Positions 1 to 7,282 of a DNA stretch of 19,677 nucleotides are shown here, piece after piece. The DNA is taken from NCBI GenBank assembly GCA_946478775.1, contig CAMLDR010000073.1:1-19677 (forward strand), written 5' to 3'. The number at the start of each line of letters is the position of its first letter. The first letter of the stretch is position 1. This DNA is from an uncultured Flavobacteriales bacterium (GTDB lineage Bacteria; Bacteroidota; Bacteroidia; Flavobacteriales; Crocinitomicaceae). The notes beneath the pieces were generated by a model. That model saw only the letters and a program-made list of their open reading frames with translations. It ran no database searches and had not been told where the DNA came from. The position numbers and the translations under genes are program-made.

Positions 1-86
1 GTTACCATGCAGATAAATTAGAGTTATTGGTAGACGATGAGTTATGGCCGTTGCCAAAGTTCAGAGAAATGTTATTTACTCGTTAG
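1..86 (+). CDS. Glutamine synthetase type III, C-terminal end (partial)
   Basis: Reading from base 3, the window opens inside a gene that stops at TAG 84-86. The visible 27 residues end in VDDELWPLPKFREMLFTR, which matches the conserved C-terminus I know from type III glutamine synthetases (GlnN type). These are large hexameric or dodecameric enzymes, common in Bacteroidota, that make glutamine from glutamate, ammonia and ATP. Only the tail is present, so no catalytic residue can be checked. A terminator follows 20 bases after the stop. The family call rests on the tail alone but the match is distinctive. Confidence 0.8.
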   Translation, partial: YHADKLELLVDDELWPLPKFREMLFTR

Positions 87-105
87 TAAAATTCAGTTTT
101 AGATC

Positions 106-142
106 AAACCCTGGCTTTCGAAAGAAACGTCAGGTTTTTTTT
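106..142 (+). terminator. Intrinsic terminator after glutamine synthetase
   Basis: CCTG at 110-113 pairs with CAGG at 131-134. The stem continues with a G-U and a C-G pair, one bulged base and four more pairs (CTTTC side against GAAA side), and is followed by eight T residues (135-142). It lies just after the glutamine synthetase stop. Confidence 0.75.
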
Positions 143-178
143 CTCCTGAACTTTCGTGAAAGCCTTTAAAAACAGGTG

Positions 179-206
179 TTGGGGATAAGTGCAAGATTAT
201 CCACAA
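179..206. repeat. Inverted pair of DnaA-box-like sequences
   Basis: TTATCCACA at 197-205 matches the DnaA box consensus TTATNCACA. The opposite-strand copy at 180-188 reads TTATCCCCA, one base off. The ten-base arms 179-188 and 197-206 are complementary at nine positions around an 8-base spacer. A further partial match, TTATCCGAC, sits at 252-260. This could be a DnaA-regulated promoter, a DnaA-titration site, part of an origin, or chance. Confidence 0.4.
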
Positions 207-226
207 ATTACCAGGGTAGGTAATTT
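205..226. repeat. Perfect 8-bp inverted repeat upstream of ispH
   Basis: AAATTACC (205-212) and GGTAATTT (219-226) are perfect reverse complements around a 6-base loop. The repeat directly abuts the DnaA-box dyad and ends about 40 bases upstream of the ispH -7 element. It has no T-tract, so it is more likely an operator or RNA hairpin than a terminator. Confidence 0.4.
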
Positions 227-267
227 ACGCTCTGATACGACGTTGGAAAAATTATCCGACAATTCAG

Positions 268-275
268 TACCTTTG
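268..275 (+). promoter_or_regulatory. Bacteroidota -7 promoter element for ispH
   Basis: TACCTTTG matches TAnnTTTG, the -7 element of the Bacteroidota housekeeping sigma factor. A TTG at 243-245 is a possible -33 element, with a slightly long 22-base spacer. The ATG begins 8 bases after the element, so the 5' UTR would be only a few bases. Confidence 0.6.
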
Positions 276-283
276 TCCTGAAG

Positions 284-1495
284 ATGAAACAATTCGATAT
301 TCCGTCCATATTTCGTTCGCCTATCATTTCAAGAGTGAAAGCGTTTCGCAAGAATCAGGATCCTCGTAAAAAGGATTTCGTACCCACGATTCTGGATTTT
401 GGAACAGTAAAATTATACATCGCAAGGCACTTTGGGTTCTGTTATGGCGTGGAAAATGCCATTGAAATTGCTTATCGGGCAGTGGATGAGAATCAGGGAA
501 AACGAATCTTTCTCTTAAGCCAGATGATCCATAATCCGACGGTGAATGAAGACCTGAAACGACATGGAATCGAATTTATCCAGGACACTTCCGGAAAGCA
601 GCTCATTCCATGGGAAGAACTGAATTCAAACGATGTAGTGATTATTCCTGCATTCGGAACCACACTGGAGATTGAACAGCTTTTGAAAGACCGCGGCGTT
701 TCCACTGAAAAATACAATACGACCTGTCCTTTTGTGGAGAAAGTCTGGAATCGGGCAGAGAAGCTTGGAAAAGAAAATCACACCCTGGTGATTCATGGGA
801 AATACAATCACGAGGAAACCCGGGCAACATTTTCACACACAGCTGTAAATTCCGAAGCGGTAATCGTTAAGAATATGGAAGAAGCTTCGTTCCTGGCTAA
901 ATGCATTACAGGAGAGGCTTCAAAAGAAGCGTTTTATGCCTTCTTTAAGGGGAAACATACACCTGCATTCGATCCGGAGATTCACCTGAGTAAAATCGGA
1001 GTGATTAACCAGACAACCATGCTTGCAAGTGAAACACAGGAAATAGCTGAATTCCTGAAAACCGTTACGGAAAATTTTGCAGCGCGTTCAAAAATGGATA
1101 AAACGGTTGCGGATACGCGTGATACGCTTTGCTATGCTACCAACGACAATCAAAGTGCCACGGAAGCATTAATGAATGAGCCGCTGGATTTTGCAATTGT
1201 GGTGGGTGGATACAATAGTTCGAACACTTCTCATTTGGTAGAATTGCTGGAACAGCGCTGTCCGACCTATTTTATAAAAGATGAGACGGAAATCCGGGAT
1301 TCGGAAACCATCCGTAGTTTCAATATCCATACACAGGAAATCGAAACGATTCAGAACTGGATGAAAGGAGAAAGAATCGGTATTACTTCAGGTGCTTCCT
1401 GCCCGGATTCGATCATTGATCAGGTGATTTCAAAAATCCTTACCTTAAAAGGAAGCAATCAATCCATTGACGAGGTGATAACCCGATTGGGATAG
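284..1495 (+). CDS. ispH: 4-hydroxy-3-methylbut-2-enyl diphosphate reductase, long cyanobacterial/plastid-like type
   Basis: IspH (LytB) is the last enzyme of the MEP isoprenoid pathway. It reduces HMBPP to IPP and DMAPP with a [4Fe-4S] cluster, in the cytoplasm. The three cluster cysteines are C53 (HFGFCYGVENA), C148 (NTTCPFVEKVW) and C283 (DTLCYATNDNQ). Substrate-site residues include H83 in MIHNPTVN, H176-E177 in YNHEETRAT, N242-T245 in NQTT and S312-N314 in SSNTSHL. At 403 residues it is far longer than the roughly 280-320 residue common bacterial form. Insertions between C148 and C283, plus VVGGYNSSNTSHL and GITSGASCPDS, resemble plant and cyanobacterial enzymes. Residues 1-40 are an N-terminal extension without recognisable motifs. 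The ATG at 284 is supported by the promoter just upstream. Identity is secure; the subtype comes from motif memory. Confidence 0.95.
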   Translation: MKQFDIPSIFRSPIISRVKAFRKNQDPRKKDFVPTILDFGTVKLYIARHFGFCYGVENAIEIAYRAVDENQGKRIFLLSQMIHNPTVNEDLKRHGIEFIQDTSGKQLIPWEELNSNDVVIIPAFGTTLEIEQLLKDRGVSTEKYNTTCPFVEKVWNRAEKLGKENHTLVIHGKYNHEETRATFSHTAVNSEAVIVKNMEEASFLAKCITGEASKEAFYAFFKGKHTPAFDPEIHLSKIGVINQTTMLASETQEIAEFLKTVTENFAARSKMDKTVADTRDTLCYATNDNQSATEALMNEPLDFAIVVGGYNSSNTSHLVELLEQRCPTYFIKDETEIRDSETIRSFNIHTQEIETIQNWMKGERIGITSGASCPDSIIDQVISKILTLKGSNQSIDEVITRLG

Positions 1496-1623
1496 TCTAA
1501 AGAGTTCCAAAGATCAACTGTTCCAAAATTAGGATTTCCTTGTAAAACTGGAATTCTTCAGCATTTTCTATGTCCTCGATTGATTAAACTATTTGAACCT
1601 TTTGAACTTTTTTGCCTAAAACG

Positions 1624-1657
1624 AAAAATCCCCGATCCATAGGACCGGGGATTTTTT
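1624..1657. terminator. Bidirectional terminator between convergent genes
   Basis: AAAAATCCCCG (1624-1634) pairs with CGGGGATTTTT (1646-1656), with TCC/GGA closing a small apical stem. The A-run on one side and T-run on the other make it usable on both strands. It separates ispH from the convergent T9SS cargo gene. Confidence 0.85.
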
Positions 1658-1673
1658 ATAATTGAATATTCAA

Positions 1674-2567
1674 TTAGTTCTTAACGAAGTTTCCTGTACC
1701 GATTTTACCAGAAACTGTAGTTACTTGGTAAATGTACATTCCAGCGTTCAATTCAGATACGTTGATGTTGCTGTTGTTACCTGTTGCAACTGTTTTTCCG
1801 TCTGTTGCAGTAATAACTACAGAAGAAATCTCTTCAGTTGTTTTGATGTTTAACTCTGTGTTAGCAGGGTTAGGGTAAACAGACGTAGAAATTACGTTCT
1901 CATTAACATCAGCTGTAAAGTTTACAATTGGGTATACAGAGAAAGATAAAGGAACTCCCCATGCAGCAGCAATTGTGTGGAAAGTTGCATCACTCCAGAT
2001 TTCACCTGATTTACCAGCTGCTCCTGCAGGTAGTGGGTTCGAAGTATTGTTGTTTGTATACAAAGCGATTCCGTTACCAGCTCCCGTTGGAAGAACTACA
2101 CCAGCCCAGAATTTACCGTTTGCAGGAATTGCAACCGGAGATGCGAATGTAGCAATGTGGTTGTAGAAACGTGATCCGTCAACAATGTTAAATGCTGCTA
2201 ATGAAGTATCAATGCTAGTTAAAGGAACATTAACAAATCCTAGTGGAGTAGCAACGTTTCCTGGTGCACCGGCGTTATCGCTCCAAATTGCAACGATCAC
2301 GTTTCCAGTTCCCATTTTCACAGGAATAGCTAAAGCCATTTTGTTGATTGTCCCAGCACCAGTAACACCATTTGTGTTATCAAACAATTGCATTTTTGCA
2401 AGATCACCAAATGCGTTGTTTCCTGAAACGTATCCACTGTCAAATGGAGCTGCATCTGCGTAATACAATGCAGGGTTACCCATGAAGTGTGCAGTTAATG
2501 TGTCAACTTGAGACGTTGCTGCAAATGCAGATGCAACAACACCGATAGAAAGTAAAAGTTTTTTCAT
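1674..2567 (-). CDS. Secreted protein with type A T9SS C-terminal sorting domain
   Basis: This is a 297-residue exported protein of unknown activity. Residues 1-19 form a signal peptide (MKKLLLSIGVVASAFAA, cut before about Q20). Residues 227-297 are a Por-secretion C-terminal domain: VYPNPANTELNI, then the GMYIYQV and final G-F-V-K pattern. Such domains send proteins through the type IX secretion system to the cell surface or outside. The middle (20-220) is rich in G, A, N and T with alternating hydrophobic residues, suggesting a beta-sandwich; I recognise no enzyme motif. The gene is monocistronic and its stop lies next to a bidirectional terminator. Sequence is low in cysteine, as expected for a surface protein. 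Export and sorting are well supported; function is unknown. Confidence 0.9.
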   Translation of the reverse strand: MKKLLLSIGVVASAFAATSQVDTLTAHFMGNPALYYADAAPFDSGYVSGNNAFGDLAKMQLFDNTNGVTGAGTINKMALAIPVKMGTGNVIVAIWSDNAGAPGNVATPLGFVNVPLTSIDTSLAAFNIVDGSRFYNHIATFASPVAIPANGKFWAGVVLPTGAGNGIALYTNNNTSNPLPAGAAGKSGEIWSDATFHTIAAAWGVPLSFSVYPIVNFTADVNENVISTSVYPNPANTELNIKTTEEISSVVITATDGKTVATGNNSNINVSELNAGMYIYQVTTVSGKIGTGNFVKN

Positions 2568-2589
2568 AGTTAATTTTAAAAAGTTTGAA

Positions 2590-2597
2590 CAAATATA
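2590..2597 (-). promoter_or_regulatory. -7 promoter element for the T9SS cargo gene
   Basis: On the minus strand this reads TATATTTG, a full match to TAnnTTTG, 22 bases before the ATG at 2567. The surrounding 2568-2660 region is very AT-rich. No clear -33 TTG at the expected distance was found. Confidence 0.55.
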
Positions 2598-2760
2598 ATT
2601 TATTTAATCAATTCTTAATAACAGAATCAATTTTATTCTTAAACCAAAGATTGTTTAAATCTTTGAAGGTTGGAAATTTTCTTTCGAAAGTATAATGTAT
2701 TTTTTGAATGATTATGTTTACTTTCAATTTGCTAAAACAATTTGTAAGAAAGAAATCTGC

Positions 2761-4461
2761 ATGGAACGCCTGATTAATATTTTGATTATTGATGAAAAGG
2801 ATTCAGACCAGCTGGCTTTAAAGGAAATTTTGGGCGGAGGCGGTAATATCCTGTTATTTTGCGATTCCATTGAAGAAGCACACGGGATTCTTAAAAGGAG
2901 GGAAGTAGGAATTATCCTGATAGATGTGGATAGTCCTGGTTTTTCATCCATGGAAGATTTTAAGGAATTGCTGCATGTTCACGCATCCAATACGCATTAT
3001 TCGATTATTATCACGGAGAATACCCGGACAGGGTCCAAACTCTTAAAAGGATTTAACTCAGGAGCCGTTGATTTCATTACAAAACCGTTTAATCCCTTAT
3101 TGATCCAGGCAAAACTGGATGTTTACAAATCCCTGTATTATAAGGATCAGCGTATTGCCCAGTTACTAGGGAACATTCTTCCGGAAAACGTACTGGATGA
3201 TTTGAACCAGTTCGGTAAATTTTCACCGAAAAGAGTAGATAAAGGAATTGTTCTGTTTACTGATTTTGTAGACTTCTCCATGAAGTCCAAATCGATCAAA
3301 CCGATTAAGCTGGTTAAACGCCTGGAGTATTACTTCACGGCATTTGATGAAATTGTGGAGCGGTACAAACTCGAAAAGATTAAAACGATCGGAGATGCCT
3401 ATATGGCTATTGCAGGTGTCAATGAAGATAATGCGGAACCGATTTTACGGGCTTGCATGGCGGCTTTGGAAATGCGCAATTTTATACGGAATGAAAAGGA
3501 ATTGGCGAAAGCTATGAAAAAGGATTTCTGGGAAATTCGGATCGGTGTTCACGCCGGACCTCTCGTTGCAGGAATTATCGGCTCCAAAAGGTATTCCTTC
3601 GATGTTTGGGGAGATACGGTAAATATTGCAGCAAGAGCACAACAGTTTTCCGGAATTGACCAGATTACCATTACCCAGGCGATTTACGATGAATGCCATC
3701 CGTATTTTGATACCAAGGACTTGGGAAATGTTCCAATCAAAAAACGTGGCGGTACCATGGAAACTTTTGAACTGGAATCCCTGAAATCAGAATACAGTTT
3801 ATACAGCAACGGAAAAGTACCCTCGGTAGAGCTGCGGATCCTGTGCCAGATAGCGACAGTGGATTTCGAGCATATGCGAAGCGATATTCTCAATAAACTA
3901 AAATCCATGCTTCCGGATGAAGTGATCTATCACGATTTGGGACACACACTGAATGTGGAGAAAGCAGCTATTCGATTAGGGAAACTGGAAGGGTTAAATG
4001 AGGATGAAATGCTCCTGTTGCGAACAGCGGCCCTGTTTCATGATACGGGCTTTATTTTTACCTATGAGCACAATGAACTGCATGCTGTGCGCCTGATGGA
4101 ACAAATGCTTCCTAAATACGGGTTCAACGAAGGTCAGATCCTGCAGATTCGTGAAATGATCCTTGCGACTTCATTGGATATTGAACCGGTTGGCTTACTG
4201 CAGGAAATCTTGTGTGATGCAGACCACGATTATTTAGGAAGAGCAGATTATTATGTGGTGGCTTCTAAATTAAAGGAAGAGATGATCGCATTCGACATGG
4301 ATTTGTCGGAGGAAGAATGGATCCAAATGCAGATCAAATTCCTGGGAGAAACTCATCAGTTCTATACCATTACGGCATTGAATATCCGGCAAAAGGGCAA
4401 AATGAACCGTCTCGGAGAACTAAAAGTGGCTTTGGCAGAACTCCAGAATCAACAAGTTTAA
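2761..4461 (+). CDS. Response regulator with class III adenylate cyclase and HD domains
   Basis: A 566-residue three-domain signalling protein. Residues 5-125 are a receiver domain: acidic D11, phospho-acceptor D55 in IILIDVD, T85, and K108 in ITKPF. Residues about 160-340 are a class III nucleotide cyclase: metal-binding D168 (LFTDFVDFS) and D212 (KTIGDAYM), purine-specifying K208 and D281 (YSFDVWGDTVNIAAR), and catalytic N288 and R292. The Lys/Asp pair points to ATP and cAMP rather than GTP. Residues about 385-500 form an HD domain: H391/H395 in YHDLGHT, H427-D428 in ALFHDTG, and D486/D488 in CDADHD. The metal ligands look intact, so phosphohydrolase activity is possible. I chose ATG 2761 because the receiver fold begins there; an upstream ATG at 2695 adds 22 unrelated residues. 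The protein has no membrane segment, and no histidine kinase gene is nearby. Domain calls are firm; the substrate is inferred. Confidence 0.9.
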   Translation: MERLINILIIDEKDSDQLALKEILGGGGNILLFCDSIEEAHGILKRREVGIILIDVDSPGFSSMEDFKELLHVHASNTHYSIIITENTRTGSKLLKGFNSGAVDFITKPFNPLLIQAKLDVYKSLYYKDQRIAQLLGNILPENVLDDLNQFGKFSPKRVDKGIVLFTDFVDFSMKSKSIKPIKLVKRLEYYFTAFDEIVERYKLEKIKTIGDAYMAIAGVNEDNAEPILRACMAALEMRNFIRNEKELAKAMKKDFWEIRIGVHAGPLVAGIIGSKRYSFDVWGDTVNIAARAQQFSGIDQITITQAIYDECHPYFDTKDLGNVPIKKRGGTMETFELESLKSEYSLYSNGKVPSVELRILCQIATVDFEHMRSDILNKLKSMLPDEVIYHDLGHTLNVEKAAIRLGKLEGLNEDEMLLLRTAALFHDTGFIFTYEHNELHAVRLMEQMLPKYGFNEGQILQIREMILATSLDIEPVGLLQEILCDADHDYLGRADYYVVASKLKEEMIAFDMDLSEEEWIQMQIKFLGETHQFYTITALNIRQKGKMNRLGELKVALAELQNQQV

Positions 4462-4464
4462 TGG

Positions 4465-4561
4465 AAAATTGAAAATGGAAAAGTAGAGATTTGATCTCAT
4501 GCATTAATCAATAAGTTTTAGTATAATCCCCTTTTCAATTTTAATTTTTACATTTTCAATT
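4465..4561. repeat. AT-rich inverted repeats between convergent genes
   Basis: AATTGAAAATG (4467-4477) is perfectly complementary to CATTTTCAATT (4551-4561). CTTTTCAATTTT (4531-4542) also pairs with the same left arm at 11 of 12 positions. The region separates convergent genes and may terminate both, but the stems are A/T-only over most of their length. Confidence 0.4.
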
Positions 4562-4562
4562 A

Positions 4563-5429
4563 TTAAAAGCTCGGCTCAATCAGCGTCAGTAAATCCGTTG
4601 TTTTAATACTTGGCTTGTAATCTTTTGCTGCCCCGGATCCTGCATAAAATCCACCCGGATTCAGGTCAGCATCCAACCCGGCTTTGGAAAAAGAATCGGA
4701 TTCGCCATCATTCATCTCTTTCTTTTCTGCTTCGAGTGCCTTACTTTTTTTTCCCGGTGCTTTAGGTGTGGAGTAATAAAAATTTGATAACGAGCCGTTT
4801 GCATTGGAAACAGCAACTTTATACGTTGCGGCAGGGCTTGGTGAACTTGCGGCACCACTTGTACTGCTCTTCAAATCATAGACGGTTGTTGCATTGCTTT
4901 GCACAGAGACACTTTGGTCCACAGTTTCATCTGCCGGAATAGTTGAAGCGGCTGTAAATTCTTTTTTGCGTTCTTCGTTCAGCGGGAATTCCTTTTTTGG
5001 CTCCGCTTTTTGTTCTTTGAGTGGAACAGAATCACTGCTTGCAGTAATAGATTCCTTTTGGGTCATCAATTGTCCGTCAGACATGGAAACCCAAAGGGTG
5101 ATTACTCCGGCAGAAAGCACCAGCAATGCAGCTACACGGAATAAGGTACGGTTGTACAACGGAACGATTTTTTGTTCCGCTTCGGCGGGAGCATTCCAGT
5201 TTTGGCTAATTCCGGGATGCTTGGCCTGAAAAACCGAGTTCAGGCTGGATTTAACAGAAACAGAAACTTCTTCTCTGCCTGAAATAGCCAATTGGTCGAT
5301 TCCTGCATAGAATGATCTCATCTCATTGTATTCTTCTTCCGAAGACACCAATTCCCGGATCACTTCCAGTTCGTTGGAGCTTAAATCGCTGTAAGCCTTT
5401 GTTTGTATGATTTCGTCAAAAGTATTCAT
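4563..5429 (-). CDS. Probable single-pass anti-sigma factor
   Basis: A 288-residue protein encoded directly after an ECF sigma factor, its ATG overlapping the sigma stop in ATGA. That position is typical of membrane anti-sigma factors, which hold the sigma factor at the inner membrane until a signal arrives. The acidic N-terminal part (1-90) would be cytoplasmic, one membrane segment lies at about 95-115 (TLFRVAALLVLSAGVITLWV), and residues 116-288 would be periplasmic and rich in S, A, K and E. No zinc anti-sigma motif (HxxxCxxC) is present; the protein contains no cysteine. The C-terminal half has low complexity (serine/alanine-rich, with charged KKEMNDGESDS-like parts) and no domain I recognise. 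The role is inferred from gene order and topology, not from a matching family. Confidence 0.65.
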   Translation of the reverse strand: MNTFDEIIQTKAYSDLSSNELEVIRELVSSEEEYNEMRSFYAGIDQLAISGREEVSVSVKSSLNSVFQAKHPGISQNWNAPAEAEQKIVPLYNRTLFRVAALLVLSAGVITLWVSMSDGQLMTQKESITASSDSVPLKEQKAEPKKEFPLNEERKKEFTAASTIPADETVDQSVSVQSNATTVYDLKSSTSGAASSPSPAATYKVAVSNANGSLSNFYYSTPKAPGKKSKALEAEKKEMNDGESDSFSKAGLDADLNPGGFYAGSGAAKDYKPSIKTTDLLTLIEPSF

Positions 5430-6022
5430 GGTATTCTTGTATGTTCCGGTTGGTACTCTTTTAATCCTTGAGCCAAATATTTGGTAGCATAGAACAAGCG
5501 GGATTTAATAGTCCCCTCGCTAATTTCCAAAGCTTCGGCTATTTCTTTAATAGACAATCCATCAAAATGGCGCATTTCAAATACCTCCCGATGTTTGTCT
5601 TCCAATTGTGTGACCTGGTAATCGTACGCTTCCTTAAAAAGGGTATGGTGTACCTGGTTTTCAGTGTTTTTGTTCACATCAGTAACAGAATAACTGCTGT
5701 CTAATCCATTACTGGTGTTCTTTCTTATTTCCTGTTTCTTGTACTCGTTCTTGCACATATTATTGGCTACCGAATACATCCAGGTTTTAAAGGAACGGGA
5801 CGTGTCAAATAATTCCGGACGGTGAATGACCTTGGTAAAGAAATCGTGGACAAAATCTTCCGATTTCTCCCGATCGCGCCAAAGCATCCGCATGAAATAC
5901 GAGAGTAGGGCAGACGAATAACGGCCATAAAGCTTGTCAAAAGCCCTCTGATCGCCTCCGGCCATCGCAATGACCAATTGCTCGTCAGTCATTTGGTCGT
6001 ATTCCTTTTTAATCATTCGCAT
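5426..6022 (-). CDS. ECF-type RNA polymerase sigma factor
   Basis: A 198-residue sigma-70 family protein of the extracytoplasmic-function class. Region 2 spans about 25-100, with RAFDKLYGRYSSALL and the promoter-melting stretch SEDFVHDFFTKVI...FKTWMYSVANNM. Region 4 spans about 138-190, with the helix-turn-helix LSIKEIAEALEISEGTIKSRL. Regions 1 and 3 are absent, as usual for the class. The linker at 105-135 is polar. Its start overlaps the stop of the secreted-protein gene by one base (TGATG), and its stop overlaps the anti-sigma candidate, so the three genes are probably translated from one mRNA. An alternative start two codons later is possible. The target regulon cannot be read from this window. 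Confidence 0.93.
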   Translation of the reverse strand: MRMIKKEYDQMTDEQLVIAMAGGDQRAFDKLYGRYSSALLSYFMRMLWRDREKSEDFVHDFFTKVIHRPELFDTSRSFKTWMYSVANNMCKNEYKKQEIRKNTSNGLDSSYSVTDVNKNTENQVHHTLFKEAYDYQVTQLEDKHREVFEMRHFDGLSIKEIAEALEISEGTIKSRLFYATKYLAQGLKEYQPEHTRIP

Positions 6023-7215
6023 CAGCGCTTAATTTTAGAAAGTTGACCGGTTTTGCGGGCCCTCGTGGCTACGCTTAGGATAATATGATTGATCTCTTTG
6101 GCGTCTTCCGTCTTATTGTATTCTTCATAAAGCCGGGAAACACTGATGAGTGCAGGCAGATAATTTGCAGAAAGTGCATCCGACTGCTGATCTTTTACAA
6201 TGCCGAGCTCGTACTTTTTCCATTTTGTTTCAATCAAGGAAATATTCCATGCGTTATAATCGAAAGAAGCAGCCTGATCGTAAGCAAAAGTCAGCCCCAC
6301 GGTATTGAGTGACGAACTCATTCCCTGGAAATATTCTTTGGGAAAAGACATCGACATATAAATATTTTTGGAGCTGTTAAGTGCACAGAATGTTTGTACG
6401 AAGGTCGTATCCACATAAGTGGTATTCGGCATCACAAATCCCTGCGCAGTCAATGAAGCCTGGTAGGTGGGGCTTTGCATCAGGTCCACGGAGATTAACT
6501 GTAAGTCGGATCTTCCCAGTGCGTTCTTCTCGTAGTTTACAGGAATCAGTTCGGTGTAGCCATGGAGTAAAAGTGTTCCGTTGACCGGCACGGAATTGAC
6601 CATGTCGGTTGCGTAACTCAATAAACCACCGGAGATTTTGTTTTGAGCGATCATCTGAAGAGCTACGCTGTCTGCAAGCTGCTGGTCGTTTACCGCGACT
6701 CCGTAAACTGCCAATTCCTGCTGAACTTCCGTTTTCGTTGGTTCTAATTTAGCTGCCTGCTTTAATTCCGGGAATTGTTTCGGATCGTATTTGCTCAATA
6801 AGTAAGTGTAAAAATGTTTTTCAAAACTTCCGGGAAGCATAGTTGCATAGATTTGTGCACCTTGCTTCATGTTAAACAGTTCTTCCTGATTGGCACTTCT
6901 TCTGCTTAACTGATGCCTGGAGTTCGAATAATTCGATTCGAACTGATATTTTGCTCCTTTGAGCTGCTGAATGCTTTCGTTGGAATCTTTATCTGTTTTA
7001 GTGTCTTCCACGAAGTTTGGATTTGAAACGGTTCGGTAGCTCTTGTTTTTTTTCGTAGTCACCTGGATTTCTTCTGCTTGGGGAGCGACCACAGTTGAAT
7101 CCTGTTGATTATTTGCGTTTCCGGCAGGATTTGTATTAAACAAGTTTTCCTGTGTCTGAGCTTTACTGAACACAGCGCAAAAAAGCAAGAAAACAAGAAG
7201 TGTTATTTGGCGCAT
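6022..7215 (-). CDS. Secreted protein of unknown function, first gene of the sigma operon
   Basis: A 397-residue protein with a clear signal peptide at 1-19 (MRQITLLVFLLFCAVFSKA, cut before Q20) and no lipobox at the cleavage site, so it is probably periplasmic or surface-exposed. I recognise no family. Residues 21-90 are polar and low-complexity. Residues 100-395 are mixed alpha/beta-like; short helical stretches near 185-200 and 350-395 might be repeat-like, but I cannot assign them. It is the first gene of an operon with an ECF sigma factor and an anti-sigma candidate. It might be the envelope sensor or a target of that system, which is inference only. The 67-base gap upstream contains no clear TAnnTTTG; the nearest is TAATTTTA. 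Confidence 0.8.
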   Translation of the reverse strand: MRQITLLVFLLFCAVFSKAQTQENLFNTNPAGNANNQQDSTVVAPQAEEIQVTTKKNKSYRTVSNPNFVEDTKTDKDSNESIQQLKGAKYQFESNYSNSRHQLSRRSANQEELFNMKQGAQIYATMLPGSFEKHFYTYLLSKYDPKQFPELKQAAKLEPTKTEVQQELAVYGVAVNDQQLADSVALQMIAQNKISGGLLSYATDMVNSVPVNGTLLLHGYTELIPVNYEKNALGRSDLQLISVDLMQSPTYQASLTAQGFVMPNTTYVDTTFVQTFCALNSSKNIYMSMSFPKEYFQGMSSSLNTVGLTFAYDQAASFDYNAWNISLIETKWKKYELGIVKDQQSDALSANYLPALISVSRLYEEYNKTEDAKEINHIILSVATRARKTGQLSKIKR

Positions 7216-7282
7216 AAAGCAATTTTTATCTGTAGTACAATCAGATTAAAATTAGGTTCAAAAAACGGAAGAAAAAAATTTC

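Noticed and set aside
2695..2760. Upstream ATG extending the receiver-cyclase-HD protein by 22 residues
   Set aside because: The added residues match no part of the receiver domain, and the fold begins at ATG 2761.
4894..5229. Plus-strand open frame of 111 codons opposite the anti-sigma candidate gene
   Set aside because: It lies wholly antisense to a gene with a membrane segment and operon overlap, has no promoter or start context, and its composition (many Ser, Cys) is what the opposite strand of that gene would give.
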